Of a DNA stretch of 64,000 nucleotides, positions 9,515 to 19,609 are shown in pieces (the stretch's first letter is position 1; every line of letters begins with the position of its first letter). This DNA is from Spirochaetales bacterium (GTDB lineage: Bacteria > Spirochaetota > Spirochaetia > DSM-2461): positions 1 through 64,000 of the forward strand of contig JAFGYD010000215.1 in NCBI GenBank assembly GCA_016936295.1, read 5' to 3'. Position numbers and translations under genes: made by a program. The notes under the pieces were generated by a model. The model worked only from the letters and a program-made list of their open reading frames with translations, had not been told where the DNA came from and ran no database searches.

Positions 9515-10774
9515 ATGTTTCTACTAAAGTTAGCATTTAAGAATTTAACAAGACATAAAAGAAGGACTTTACTCACTTCTTCAGCATTAGCTGTAGGGTT
9601 AGTTATGTATATACTACTCGATTCTTTACTTGTTGGAATGTTTTCTGAATCAAATAGAAATCTAAAGGATGCAGAAACTGCAGATGGTAAAATATTGACA
9701 GTAGAGACATTTAAAGATATAAAATTCCTCCCACTAAATAGTAGAATAGAAGAACCGAACTCTATCATTAAATTAGTAGAGTCTTATGGAGGTAAAGCAT
9801 CCCCAAGGGTTTTAATAAATGGGGATATGATTTTTACCGATGAATACTTTCCTGTTTCAGGATCACTACCCATACTTTTAACCTGTATAGATATGGAAAA
9901 AGATAACAATGCCTTTAATGTTTTAAAAGAGAGAAATCTTGTGGAAGGACGATTTATGACTCCTGGATTAGATGAGGTTGTTATTGGCTCCTGGCTTGCC
10001 GAAGATATTGGAGCAGAAATAGGGGACTGGATAACAATAGCTGTTAAAACAGCATCTAATGGTGATGATCCTGGATTTTATCAAACAATTGATGTTGAAA
10101 TTGTTGGTTTTTTAAAGGTTGAAAATCCTATGATAAACAGAAGAGTCGTTTATCTTTCCCTTGATATGGCGGATTTTTATCTTGATCTATTTAACACCGT
10201 TTCTGAAATAGGTATAAGGATCCCTCGTGGATATACTTTGGAAACATTTAAAAAAGCAATTAATGATAATCTGCCAGTTGGAACTTTTTTTTATACATGG
10301 AAAGAGGTTGCTGCAGACTATGTAAAGCTTCTAGAAGCGGAAACCGGAGGTAGTACTGTAATTCTATTCTTAATTGTATTAATAGCTTTAGTGGGTATTA
10401 CAAACACTATGTTAATGACAATAAACGAGAGGCAGATGGAGCTGGGAATGATGAGAGCTTTAGGAATGACTACTAAGGATATTAGAATTGCTTTTTTATT
10501 TGAAGCTGCGGGAATTGGGATTATTGGTGTAATTATGGGGCTTTTACTAGGATTTATTATAAATATCCCAATAGTTTCGATAGGAATTGATTTTTCGTTA
10601 TGGATGCGTAATATGGACATGGGGTATAAGATAAGCTCTATTATGAGGGGTGCCTGGCACTGGCAGGCCTTTATTATAGCCTGTGTATTTGGAATTCTTG
10701 TTCCAGTTATAGTTGCTCTCTTTCCTACTAGAAAAGCTATTAGAAAGAGTATTACTGATTGTTTATATAGATAG
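9515..10774 (+). CDS. ABC transporter permease, FtsX/LolCE-like (permease A, copy 2)
   Basis: Strong colinear similarity to 5231-6493 (LTRHKRRT, NRNLxDAET, SNGDDPGFYQTIDVEIVG). Confidence 0.92.
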   Translation: MFLLKLAFKNLTRHKRRTLLTSSALAVGLVMYILLDSLLVGMFSESNRNLKDAETADGKILTVETFKDIKFLPLNSRIEEPNSIIKLVESYGGKASPRVLINGDMIFTDEYFPVSGSLPILLTCIDMEKDNNAFNVLKERNLVEGRFMTPGLDEVVIGSWLAEDIGAEIGDWITIAVKTASNGDDPGFYQTIDVEIVGFLKVENPMINRRVVYLSLDMADFYLDLFNTVSEIGIRIPRGYTLETFKKAINDNLPVGTFFYTWKEVAADYVKLLEAETGGSTVILFLIVLIALVGITNTMLMTINERQMELGMMRALGMTTKDIRIAFLFEAAGIGIIGVIMGLLLGFIINIPIVSIGIDFSLWMRNMDMGYKISSIMRGAWHWQAFIIACVFGILVPVIVALFPTRKAIRKSITDCLYR

Positions 10775-10783
10775 GAGAATTTT

Positions 10784-12007
10784 GTGAAACTTTGGAATAT
10801 CGCTTTAAGAAATATAAGCAGAAATAAAAAAAGATCTATTCTTTCCATAATCTCCACAGCAATTGCAACATTTTCAATTGTTGCACTTTTTTCATATATA
10901 GAAGGAATGGAAAAAGATATGAAGAATATTGCTTTTAACTACGATTCTGGTGAGATCCTAATTAGAAATAGTGAATTTGATGATAAGATTTACAGCTTGG
11001 AAAAATCGGTTTCTAATTATTCTAAAGTATTAAATATATTAAAAAAAGAGATGCCATATTTAGAACTCTCTCCTAGATTAAGATTTCCTTCTACAGTTAT
11101 AAAAGATGATAGAACAAATATATGTTTTGGAGTTGCAGTTGATTTTACTACTGAGATAAAGTACCTAGGTTTAAACTCAAAAATAATTGAGGGTGAAATC
11201 CCTAAAAATTCCAGAGACGTTTTAATGGGTATTGGCTTGGCAGAAGAGTTAGGATTAAAAATAGGAGATAAATTTACCCCCATTACAACTACAAAAAAAG
11301 GAGCAAGTTCAGGGATAACCTTTGTTGTTACAGGTTTTGCAAAATTTTCCAGTGGAGCCTTTACTAACAAAACCTTTTTAGTTCCACTAACTGAAATTCC
11401 AGGCATATTAAGAATGGAAGGGGAAATATCTGAAATCTTAATAAAAAATGTTAAAGAAGATTTATTGAATGAAGAGACAAAACATATAAATAATATTCTT
11501 AAAAATAATAATTTTAACGATATTGCAGCAACTCCTTGGACTAAGATTGGATTAGGAGCTGCAATGTTAAAAATGGCCGATGTTTCGTACTCATTAATGG
11601 CTATTTTCTTCTTTATACTATCTAGTACAGTTATTGCAAATACAATGCTTATGGTAGTATTTGAGAGGAAAAAAGAGATAGGAACCTTAACAGCAATGGG
11701 TATGACCTCGTTAGAAGTTACAAGGCTCTTTTTTATTGAAGCCTTCTATTTAGGAATTTTAGGTGCATTTTGGGGTTTGATTTTAGGAATTATAATAGTT
11801 CTTCCTCTATCTTATTTTGGTCTTGATATGTCAGAAATGGGAGAAAATATAGATTTTGGAGTTTCCTGGATTATATATCCTCAGTTATCTCCCAAATCTA
11901 CCCTTCTTGTTTTCATCTACTCTGTATTTGTTGCATCCTTTATATCTTTTTTCCCTTCAAAATCGGCTTCGAAGGTAGACCCGGCAGTTGCATTAAGATC
12001 TATTTAG
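10784..12007 (+). CDS. ABC transporter permease, FtsX/LolCE-like (permease B, copy 2)
   Basis: GTG start; strong colinear similarity to 6502-7734 (NKKRSILS, SRDVLMGIGLAEELGL, ANTMLMVVFERKKEIGTLTAMGMT). Confidence 0.92.
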   Translation: MKLWNIALRNISRNKKRSILSIISTAIATFSIVALFSYIEGMEKDMKNIAFNYDSGEILIRNSEFDDKIYSLEKSVSNYSKVLNILKKEMPYLELSPRLRFPSTVIKDDRTNICFGVAVDFTTEIKYLGLNSKIIEGEIPKNSRDVLMGIGLAEELGLKIGDKFTPITTTKKGASSGITFVVTGFAKFSSGAFTNKTFLVPLTEIPGILRMEGEISEILIKNVKEDLLNEETKHINNILKNNNFNDIAATPWTKIGLGAAMLKMADVSYSLMAIFFFILSSTVIANTMLMVVFERKKEIGTLTAMGMTSLEVTRLFFIEAFYLGILGAFWGLILGIIIVLPLSYFGLDMSEMGENIDFGVSWIIYPQLSPKSTLLVFIYSVFVASFISFFPSKSASKVDPAVALRSI

Positions 12008-14341
12008 TTTCCCTTTAAATTTAGAAAGGTAGTAAACAGCTAGTAGAATGTCCATTTTTATTACTTCATCCGATGAATCTGCAATAAATTCTTCTGCCTG
12101 TGTCATTAACCACCACCAAATACCTGTTTTTGAATCCATAGGGTATAGCTTTTCTAAATATTCACACTGCTCCAACTCTTCTTTAGGGTCTACTATAGCA
12201 GAAACTACTAGAGTTATTCCTCTCTTTAAATAATTAAAGGATTCCAGATATTTGTCCTCTGAGAATAGATCTTCACTCTTTTTAAATTTTTGAGCTATTC
12301 GTTTCTTTATATCAGAGTTGAGTTTGGTATTATTAGTTTCTAAGGATAGTTTTTCACAACTTTTAACAATATCTGAAAATAGATTTTTTATCTGATTATC
12401 CCTACTTGCATCATTCCCTGTTATGTATTTATAAAATTCACCAGGTGTTCCAAGTAGATTCCCTATAGAAATAGCTAGTTGCCCTGTTAGAACTGGGTTA
12501 TTACAGTTATGAAGCTGTGGAATAATATCCCATGCTGCTTCCAGTGCTCCTAGTTGAGAAATAGCAACAGCTCCTGTTGCAGTTAAAGTAGATGGCGCAT
12601 TTCGAAAGAGTTTTAATAAATTTTTTACAGATTCATCAGTCCCTAACATTCCCAATGCATTAATAATTGATCTTTGTAGCTCATCGGAGGCCGACTCTAA
12701 TTCTGTAAATAGGGGATGAAGTGCCCTATGATCCCCTATTTTACCAAGGGCCACTGCTGCCTGACTTCTTATAGTTGACTCTGGATCTTGTAGTTCTTTA
12801 ATAAGTGCAGGAATAGCATCTGTACTTTTTATTCGTCCTAAAGCTCTTGCCGCCTCTTCTCTAACTTCTGAGTCTGGATCATATAAACGCTCTATAATAT
12901 CATCTACTGCTATATCATCTGAGTCACTATCTATTGATCGCAGAGATTTTTCAATTTTATTTGAGTTAGCCGAACCACTAAGTCTTCCCATATTTGTAAA
13001 TGTTCTAAAAATACCTGGTCTAACAACTCTACTAACAACAAAGCGTAGAGGCCTACTCTTATTCTCTTTAACAGTAGACAAAAGTAGTAGCCCCAATACA
13101 ATGAGTACTAATGATAATAAAAGAATTATATGTATATTATTTATTGGCATACCAATAGGAAGTTGAATACTTATTCCCTCTGTCGCATCCTTAAGGGCTC
13201 CTCCTACATAGGCTCCACCTGCAGAAACCAGACCTACAATTGTGGTATTCCATGCAATATATGCGGTTCTATTTTTGGTAGGTGTTAGAGATAGCATCAT
13301 CTGATTTATTCCATCCCATAGTGCAGGGGCTAGTAACCCTCCGGATATTGCAATTAAGGGTAGTATAAAAGTGTAGTTATTTGGGGTTAATATCATGTAA
13401 AACAGGTTAGAAAATGTGGAGACACAACCTATCATTAAAACTGGTTTTCTCCCAAATTTATCCATAATTATTCCCCAGGATGGAGAGACCAATATCCATG
13501 TTAACTGAGAAATTACAAACATAATACCAAGCCATGTGTTTGGAGCTCCAATTGCACTTTTAGCAGTAATATATGGGGCTGTAAAAGGAGCAAAAACATT
13601 TATTGCAAATACAGTTATTCCAATTCCTACAGAAAAGATTATAAAATTTTTTTCTTTTAATGGTTCAAAAAAATTATCAAGTGATAACTGTTCTTTCTCC
13701 TTCTGCTTTGGTTCAGGAACCCAAATAAAAAGTACTATATCAAGTAAACCACCTATAGACGCAATTGAGAATATAATACCGTAAACAGTAAATAGATTAA
13801 CACTAGTCCAAGTATCTAAAACAACGGTTATACCCATGAACCAAACAATATTGACTATATTCATTATTGATGATCTTTGACCGAAAAAAGATGCTCGAAT
13901 ATTATCCGGGATAAGGTCAGCCATCCAGCTCCACCAACCAGCACCACTACTATTCGATAGCATCCAGCTTAGTGCAAATCCTATAATTATTACTTTAATT
14001 GCAAACTGATTATTTCCTGTCTTTGCTACGTAAAAACTAACAAAGGCCAGGAGAATTCCAAGGAATCTATGAATTATATGCATTACAGTGAAATATGTTT
14101 TTCTGGTTTCCAGTTTTCCATAAACAATTATGCCAAGAATATTAAAAAGGGTTGCTAGTTGCACAATACCAATTAGTAGACCTAACTGGCTCGATGTTGC
14201 ACCTAAATGATTTGTAAAAAAAACATTAAAAATAGGTTGGGGTGAACAGACAGAGAACCATATAGTAAATGTACATCCACCTAAAATTGTAATTTTTAAA
14301 GATCGATCAAATTCTTTTTTAGTTATTTTATTACTGGTCAT
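11993..14341 (-). CDS. MFS transporter fused to C-terminal HEAT/PBS-lyase-type repeats
   Basis: About 12 hydrophobic segments followed by repeats: DPDSEVREEAARALGRIKSTDAIPALIKELQDPESTIRSQAAVALGKIGDHRALHPL. Confidence 0.88.
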   Translation of the reverse strand: MTSNKITKKEFDRSLKITILGGCTFTIWFSVCSPQPIFNVFFTNHLGATSSQLGLLIGIVQLATLFNILGIIVYGKLETRKTYFTVMHIIHRFLGILLAFVSFYVAKTGNNQFAIKVIIIGFALSWMLSNSSGAGWWSWMADLIPDNIRASFFGQRSSIMNIVNIVWFMGITVVLDTWTSVNLFTVYGIIFSIASIGGLLDIVLFIWVPEPKQKEKEQLSLDNFFEPLKEKNFIIFSVGIGITVFAINVFAPFTAPYITAKSAIGAPNTWLGIMFVISQLTWILVSPSWGIIMDKFGRKPVLMIGCVSTFSNLFYMILTPNNYTFILPLIAISGGLLAPALWDGINQMMLSLTPTKNRTAYIAWNTTIVGLVSAGGAYVGGALKDATEGISIQLPIGMPINNIHIILLLSLVLIVLGLLLLSTVKENKSRPLRFVVSRVVRPGIFRTFTNMGRLSGSANSNKIEKSLRSIDSDSDDIAVDDIIERLYDPDSEVREEAARALGRIKSTDAIPALIKELQDPESTIRSQAAVALGKIGDHRALHPLFTELESASDELQRSIINALGMLGTDESVKNLLKLFRNAPSTLTATGAVAISQLGALEAAWDIIPQLHNCNNPVLTGQLAISIGNLLGTPGEFYKYITGNDASRDNQIKNLFSDIVKSCEKLSLETNNTKLNSDIKKRIAQKFKKSEDLFSEDKYLESFNYLKRGITLVVSAIVDPKEELEQCEYLEKLYPMDSKTGIWWWLMTQAEEFIADSSDEVIKMDILLAVYYLSKFKGKLNRS

Positions 14342-14392
14342 ACATACTGTTTAATCACTATCAAACCATAGGTCAAGATGTTTTATGAAAAA

Positions 14393-15877
14393 CTATATAA
14401 ATCCTTCATCTCTATATAAAATTTCTGATAATTGATTAAGTTTATTCATTTTTTCGTATACAATTTTTTTATGTAATGATTTTGAAATGCCCGAAATATT
14501 TAAATGAATTTCATTGCTTTTGTTATACTTTGGGATATAAATTTTATTTATTGTAGCAGGCTGAGCAAAGGATTTTGCACCACTTTCGTTAAGATTTAAT
14601 AACTGATCTTTATATATTTTTGAATTCATAATACCGGAAATAAAAAAAGCTTCATCTTCAGAATCTGTTGAGATATAACAGTTCATAGCCTGATTAGGAA
14701 TTACATTATAAGTTACAGAAACTAATAATTCTTTAGCTCCTAGACCTCTCCACACAACCTTATACTCCTTTTCTGTATATTCTCCAACTCCAAAAAGCCC
14801 ATACCAGCATTTATTAACAAATCTGGATTTCCTATTTGACAAAGTCTCTTTGTTTTTAAATAAATAGTTATACTCATTGGAGTAATTTTTTTTTAAATCT
14901 TCTTCGGCTATTGGCTTTCCATTTTTATATGGATAAAGGATAAAGTAACTAGGAGTACAGTTAAACCCCGTAATATCGGAACTTTTTAGTAGGGGTTTAA
15001 TAAGATCTGATTTAAATGGTGGCTGAGATTTAAATATAAATATAGAATTTGCTCCAAGAGTATTTACTCCTTGTCTTGCTGTATATTCCGATTTTTTTAA
15101 TATAGCTCGTCCATCTTCAACAAGATCGCTACCCGATTTTATTAAGTTTACTTCTCTGTCTTGTGTAAAATATTTTATAGGATACTGGGTGTTTAATCCT
15201 TTTTCTCCTAGTATAAAAAAGCAGTTTCTTTCTGTATTATCAAATGGATTGCTTTTACTTATATCAACTAATTTATTAACTTTTATATTATTAAACTCTC
15301 GAAACCCAGCCGAAGCTGAATTCCCTTTTATTAATGAATTTGGAAGAATAACTCCCATCTCTCCACCTTCTTTTAAGTAGAGTTCTACACTATGGGCAAA
15401 GATTAATTGAGCAATATCACCTCTGCTTTCTCCTAAAAGCATTTTAAATCCCTTTGAATTAGGAAAATAGTTAAGCCAAAGAGGTTTGATGTCATTTCTG
15501 TAATTTTCGCATAGATCTGAAAAATTAATAAATGGGGGATTCCCTAAATAAAGATCGCATTTAGGAATAGGAAATCTATCTAATAAAATATCTCCGTTAA
15601 AATAGTATATGTTGGGAATATTTTTTATTTCTTTAAGTACTGCTTTATAGATTATAGGGTTTTTCTCAACACCATAAAACTTTTTTTGAGGAAATCTTAT
15701 AGCCAAATCTATTAAAAAATTACAAGAACCTGCAGCACTATCTATAACAGTTTCTATATTAGTAAAATCAAAATTAGATTCAATCATCTTCACAATATGA
15801 TGTTTGGTAAAAAATATACCCTGTTCTAATCTGCTTTTCTTATCTATGCTATCTTCTATATCCATTATCTCTAACAC
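14393..15877 (-). CDS. N6-adenine DNA methyltransferase (TaqI/Eco57I-like)
   Basis: SAM motif DSAAGSCNFLIDLA and catalytic NPPF (DLYLGNPPFINF), ILPNSLIKG motif. Confidence 0.85.
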   Translation of the reverse strand: MLEIMDIEDSIDKKSRLEQGIFFTKHHIVKMIESNFDFTNIETVIDSAAGSCNFLIDLAIRFPQKKFYGVEKNPIIYKAVLKEIKNIPNIYYFNGDILLDRFPIPKCDLYLGNPPFINFSDLCENYRNDIKPLWLNYFPNSKGFKMLLGESRGDIAQLIFAHSVELYLKEGGEMGVILPNSLIKGNSASAGFREFNNIKVNKLVDISKSNPFDNTERNCFFILGEKGLNTQYPIKYFTQDREVNLIKSGSDLVEDGRAILKKSEYTARQGVNTLGANSIFIFKSQPPFKSDLIKPLLKSSDITGFNCTPSYFILYPYKNGKPIAEEDLKKNYSNEYNYLFKNKETLSNRKSRFVNKCWYGLFGVGEYTEKEYKVVWRGLGAKELLVSVTYNVIPNQAMNCYISTDSEDEAFFISGIMNSKIYKDQLLNLNESGAKSFAQPATINKIYIPKYNKSNEIHLNISGISKSLHKKIVYEKMNKLNQLSEILYRDEGFI

Positions 15878-15945
15878 TTCTATTATTTTTAATAAATCTT
15901 ACATTTATATCTATTAAAATTCAAATGTTAGATAGATAATACAGT

Positions 15946-16581
15946 ATGATTGAGTATTTGTTTGAACATAGTATAGATAATCGGATAATTAGAAAAGCAG
16001 ATGCAATTTTAAAACAGGGTGGTTTAGTAGCTTTCCCTACTGAATCCAGCTGGTCTATTGGGTGTAGTATTAATTCCAAAGATGGTTTGGAAAAATTAAG
16101 AAAATTAAAAGGGGAGAGTAAAACAAAATCAATAAGTGTGTTATGCTCTTCAATAACTCAGATTCAAGAGATGGCTACCCTATCAAATAGTAATTTTAAA
16201 CTTATAAAAAGACATATACCTGGGCCCTATGTTTTTATTCTTTCTGCTAAGCCTGGAATTGAAAAAGTTATTAATATGAAACGTGCTGAAGTTGGGGTTC
16301 GAATTCCCGGGAATAAAATTCCTTTTGAATTAATAGAGTATCACGGCTCTCCACTATTTGTTATTACAGCTGCAAGGGTTATGACAGAAGGTGAAAACTG
16401 GGATTATAATTTTACAGAAGAAAATTTATTTAAATATGGTTGGGAGGTTGAGGATATTCCAGGCTTGGATATTGTTTTAGATACCGGGGAAGAACTACCT
16501 ACTAATTTATCTACAGTTGTGAGATTAACCGAAGATGAACCAGAGATAATAAGAGAGGGAGTCTCTCCTATTATTCTATAG
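15946..16581 (+). CDS. Sua5/YciO/YrdC family protein (threonylcarbamoyl-AMP synthase-like)
   Basis: [45 protein letters not shown]. Confidence 0.85.
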   Translation: MIEYLFEHSIDNRIIRKADAILKQGGLVAFPTESSWSIGCSINSKDGLEKLRKLKGESKTKSISVLCSSITQIQEMATLSNSNFKLIKRHIPGPYVFILSAKPGIEKVINMKRAEVGVRIPGNKIPFELIEYHGSPLFVITAARVMTEGENWDYNFTEENLFKYGWEVEDIPGLDIVLDTGEELPTNLSTVVRLTEDEPEIIREGVSPIIL

Positions 16582-18394
16582 AATTTAAATCTTCATCAAT
16601 TTGAAATGTGGATATTTTATCAATCAAATGTTTTACATTCTCTTGATTTTTCTTACCTAAGCTTCTTGTTGTATTACTGTTTTCTACAATAATTTTAGAA
16701 CTTTTAGATATATCGGTTATTTTTGTATTTATTTCGTTAGTAATTGTTTCAAACGTATTCATTTTTGTATAAACATCTTTACTATTCTCCTTAATTTTAA
16801 TTGAGAAGTCTTGTACTCTTTGGGTTACATTTGTAATCTCTCTCATGGCATTTAGTATCTCTGTTCCACCAGTATTTTGTTCTTCCATAGCACTTTTAAT
16901 TAAAGATTCCTGGTCACTTACAATATTTGATAAATTAAAAATTTCTTCGAACTGTTTTTGTGTTGTTTCGGTATATCCAGATACTTGTACAATTGAATCT
17001 CTGAATTTATCCAGTATCTTATTAATTGCTACTACTTGAGAGTTTGAATCCTCGGCTAATTTTCTAATTTCATCGGCAACAACAGCAAATCCTTTTCCTG
17101 CATCTCCTGCATGGGCTGCTTCAATGGCCGCATTCATTGCTAATAGATTTGTTTGACTAGATATATTTTTTATTATATCTGTCGCCTCTATTAAAGTTGC
17201 AGACTCATTTGTTAGGTCCATTATATGATCAGAAACTTCCTTCATACCCTCTTTCCCAAGTTCTGTTGCTTTTTGTAACTGATTAACCGAGTGGGTGTTG
17301 GTTGTTAAGGCATTATTAACAGAATTTATATTAGCTACCATCTGTTCTACAGAGGATGATGATTCTGCAACACTTGCGGACTGATTTTCAATTTCATAAC
17401 TCAACTGTTCAATTTCAGATACTATTTCGTTTACTGTCTCTTTTGTCTCTGTAACTTGCATAGCCTGTTCGTTAATTCTGGAGTTTATATAATTTATATT
17501 ACTATTTATTTCACCAATTGATTGATCGGTTGTTTTCATATTGATATATAATTCTTCTACAAGTTTTGATAAATTCCCTAAGGTTTTTTTTACATCAATT
17601 ATAATATTCCCCATGCTTTCCAGTAAGTTATTAAGGAATTTCCCAATTGTGCCAAGTTCATCTTTGTTTAAACCTGTAACTCTAACTCTTAAATCCCCTG
17701 TAGATGATGTTTTAAAACCTTCCAGAACCTTTTTCATAGATCCTGTAATTGTAGTTGTTACTATTACACCTATTAAAATAATAACTGCATAGAAGAAAAA
17801 TGGAATTGTAAACATAACTATTTTATATAATTTAAGAAGGTTATCTGTCTTATTTTCAAGGTTGCTACTAATATTTTTAGCCTCTTTAACACCGCTTTCA
17901 ATAAATCTCTTATGTTCCTGGAAAATTGGAGATAGAGTTTGGTTTAAAATTAATTTTGCAGTTACAATATCCTTCGATTTAATTGCTGGTAGAAACTCTT
18001 TGTTTACTATTTTGTAAAATCTATCGGCAGAGTTGTAGGCTTGAACCGTAACACTGTTTTTTAGGTTTCCTTCGGGTAATTTTTCAATCCAGTATTGGTA
18101 TTTGGATCTATATGTTTTCTCCTGGGTCTTCATCTCTTCCAGGTAGTAATTTAAATTCATGCTATTGTAAAATGTAAGAATTTCATAGGCGGTTAGGTAT
18201 GACTCGGTTATGTAAAACGTAGGTGGATTTATATCTGCTGTTAAGCTGTTATTAGATGAAATTTCGTTATATAGATCACCATTTACCTTAATTTTATTTG
18301 TATATATATAAGCTGTACCGTTTATTATGATCATACCTAATAGTGCTAATACTATTAATAGACGAGTTTTTGTTGTTATTTTAAGATTTTTCAT
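16571..18394 (-). CDS. Methyl-accepting chemotaxis protein
   Basis: Two TMs, HAMP, signalling hairpin [42 protein letters not shown]. Confidence 0.95.
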   Translation of the reverse strand: MKNLKITTKTRLLIVLALLGMIIINGTAYIYTNKIKVNGDLYNEISSNNSLTADINPPTFYITESYLTAYEILTFYNSMNLNYYLEEMKTQEKTYRSKYQYWIEKLPEGNLKNSVTVQAYNSADRFYKIVNKEFLPAIKSKDIVTAKLILNQTLSPIFQEHKRFIESGVKEAKNISSNLENKTDNLLKLYKIVMFTIPFFFYAVIILIGVIVTTTITGSMKKVLEGFKTSSTGDLRVRVTGLNKDELGTIGKFLNNLLESMGNIIIDVKKTLGNLSKLVEELYINMKTTDQSIGEINSNINYINSRINEQAMQVTETKETVNEIVSEIEQLSYEIENQSASVAESSSSVEQMVANINSVNNALTTNTHSVNQLQKATELGKEGMKEVSDHIMDLTNESATLIEATDIIKNISSQTNLLAMNAAIEAAHAGDAGKGFAVVADEIRKLAEDSNSQVVAINKILDKFRDSIVQVSGYTETTQKQFEEIFNLSNIVSDQESLIKSAMEEQNTGGTEILNAMREITNVTQRVQDFSIKIKENSKDVYTKMNTFETITNEINTKITDISKSSKIIVENSNTTRSLGKKNQENVKHLIDKISTFQIDEDLNSIE

Positions 18395-18580
18395 AAAGTG
18401 AGTGTATATAAAAAAAATAATTTAATCAATTATGCCATTTATTATATGGAGAAATAGCCTTTTTATTGTTACTTATTTGTAGGGCTCGATGTTTTTGAAA
18501 CTTTATTAAGGTTTTAGTGAATAATACTCTTGTTTGGTTTTAAAAGGTTGAATATAATTTGTATCTCAAGGAGGCTATAT

Positions 18581-18838
18581 ATGGCTAACGTTATAATGTA
18601 TTCTAAAAAAGTATGTCCTTATTGTGTTAAAGCAAAGGGTTTATTAAAATCTAAAGGCGTAAATATACATGAAATTTCAATAGAAAATAGTAATGAGTTA
18701 AGAGAAGAGATGCTCTCTAAATCCAATGGACAGATGACTGTTCCACAAATTTTTATTAACGATTTTCATGTAGGTGGTTGCGACGATCTATATGCTTTAG
18801 ATGCTAAAGGTGAATTAGATATACTTCTAAACAAATAA
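18581..18838 (+). CDS. Glutaredoxin
   Basis: CPYC active site, TVPQIFIN, GGCDDL; ATG at 18581 preceded by AAGGAGG (ORF track start 18530 is unlikely). Confidence 0.92.
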   Translation: MANVIMYSKKVCPYCVKAKGLLKSKGVNIHEISIENSNELREEMLSKSNGQMTVPQIFINDFHVGGCDDLYALDAKGELDILLNK

Positions 18839-19609
18839 ATTTCTTTTAACAAATGTACAAGTAATAAATCGTTTTAGAACTTTTGGAGTTGTTAACCATT
18901 TAATTGAAACTCCATTTTTTTTATTTGATAGAATTTTATTTACAAGAAAAGATGTAACAATATCTGGTTTGTCTGCTAGTATATTGTACATTTTTATCTG
19001 CCGATCCCTTTCCTGGCTATTTTCCGGAAGGGATTTTTTTAACAGATCTGTGATTACTATACCTGGGCTTAAAAGTCCAATTTTTACCTTTGAGTCTTTA
19101 TACTCTTTAGATACTGACTGTGTAAAATATGTAACAGCTCTTTTAGTTGCTCCATAAACAGGCATTTTTTCAGTCATCATATTATTACTTCCATATCCTT
19201 CCATATTGTAAATAAACCCACCACGATCTTTCATGTTTTTTATTGCCACCTGTGTTCCGTAAATTGTGGCTTTAAGGTTTAAATCGATTACTTGTGAAAT
19301 ATTAGTATTTGTCTGATTTTCTATAGTTTCATGTTCCTGATTCATTCCTGCGTTATTAATCCATATATCAACTTTGCCAAAAAATCTTTCTGCTTCCCAA
19401 AACATTCTATCTACAGAATTATAGCAAGTTACATCGCAGGCATATATATGAATAAGGTTCCTGGGGTAGTGGTTGTGTAACTCTCTGTATAGCTCTCCGC
19501 AAAACATTCTGTCTCTTCCATTTATTAATACATTGTGACCATTATTTAGAAAAGCTTTTGCTAAACCAAGTCCAATTCCTCGTGTACTCCCTGTTATAAC
19601 TATATTCAT
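18827..19609 (-). CDS. Short-chain dehydrogenase/reductase
   Basis: TGSTRGIGLGLA, NNAGMN, YGATKRA. Confidence 0.92.
   Translation of the reverse strand: MNIVITGSTRGIGLGLAKAFLNNGHNVLINGRDRMFCGELYRELHNHYPRNLIHIYACDVTCYNSVDRMFWEAERFFGKVDIWINNAGMNQEHETIENQTNTNISQVIDLNLKATIYGTQVAIKNMKDRGGFIYNMEGYGSNNMMTEKMPVYGATKRAVTYFTQSVSKEYKDSKVKIGLLSPGIVITDLLKKSLPENSQERDRQIKMYNILADKPDIVTSFLVNKILSNKKNGVSIKWLTTPKVLKRFITCTFVKRNLFV

Noticed and set aside
10318-10857. 179-aa minus-strand ORF across the permease A2/B2 junction
   Set aside because: Antisense to two well-supported permease genes; Ile/Pro-rich shadow translation.
14393-15877. Complete restriction-modification or defence island
   Set aside because: Only a methyltransferase is seen; neighbours are an MFS transporter and a YrdC protein, with no nuclease, helicase or specificity subunit.
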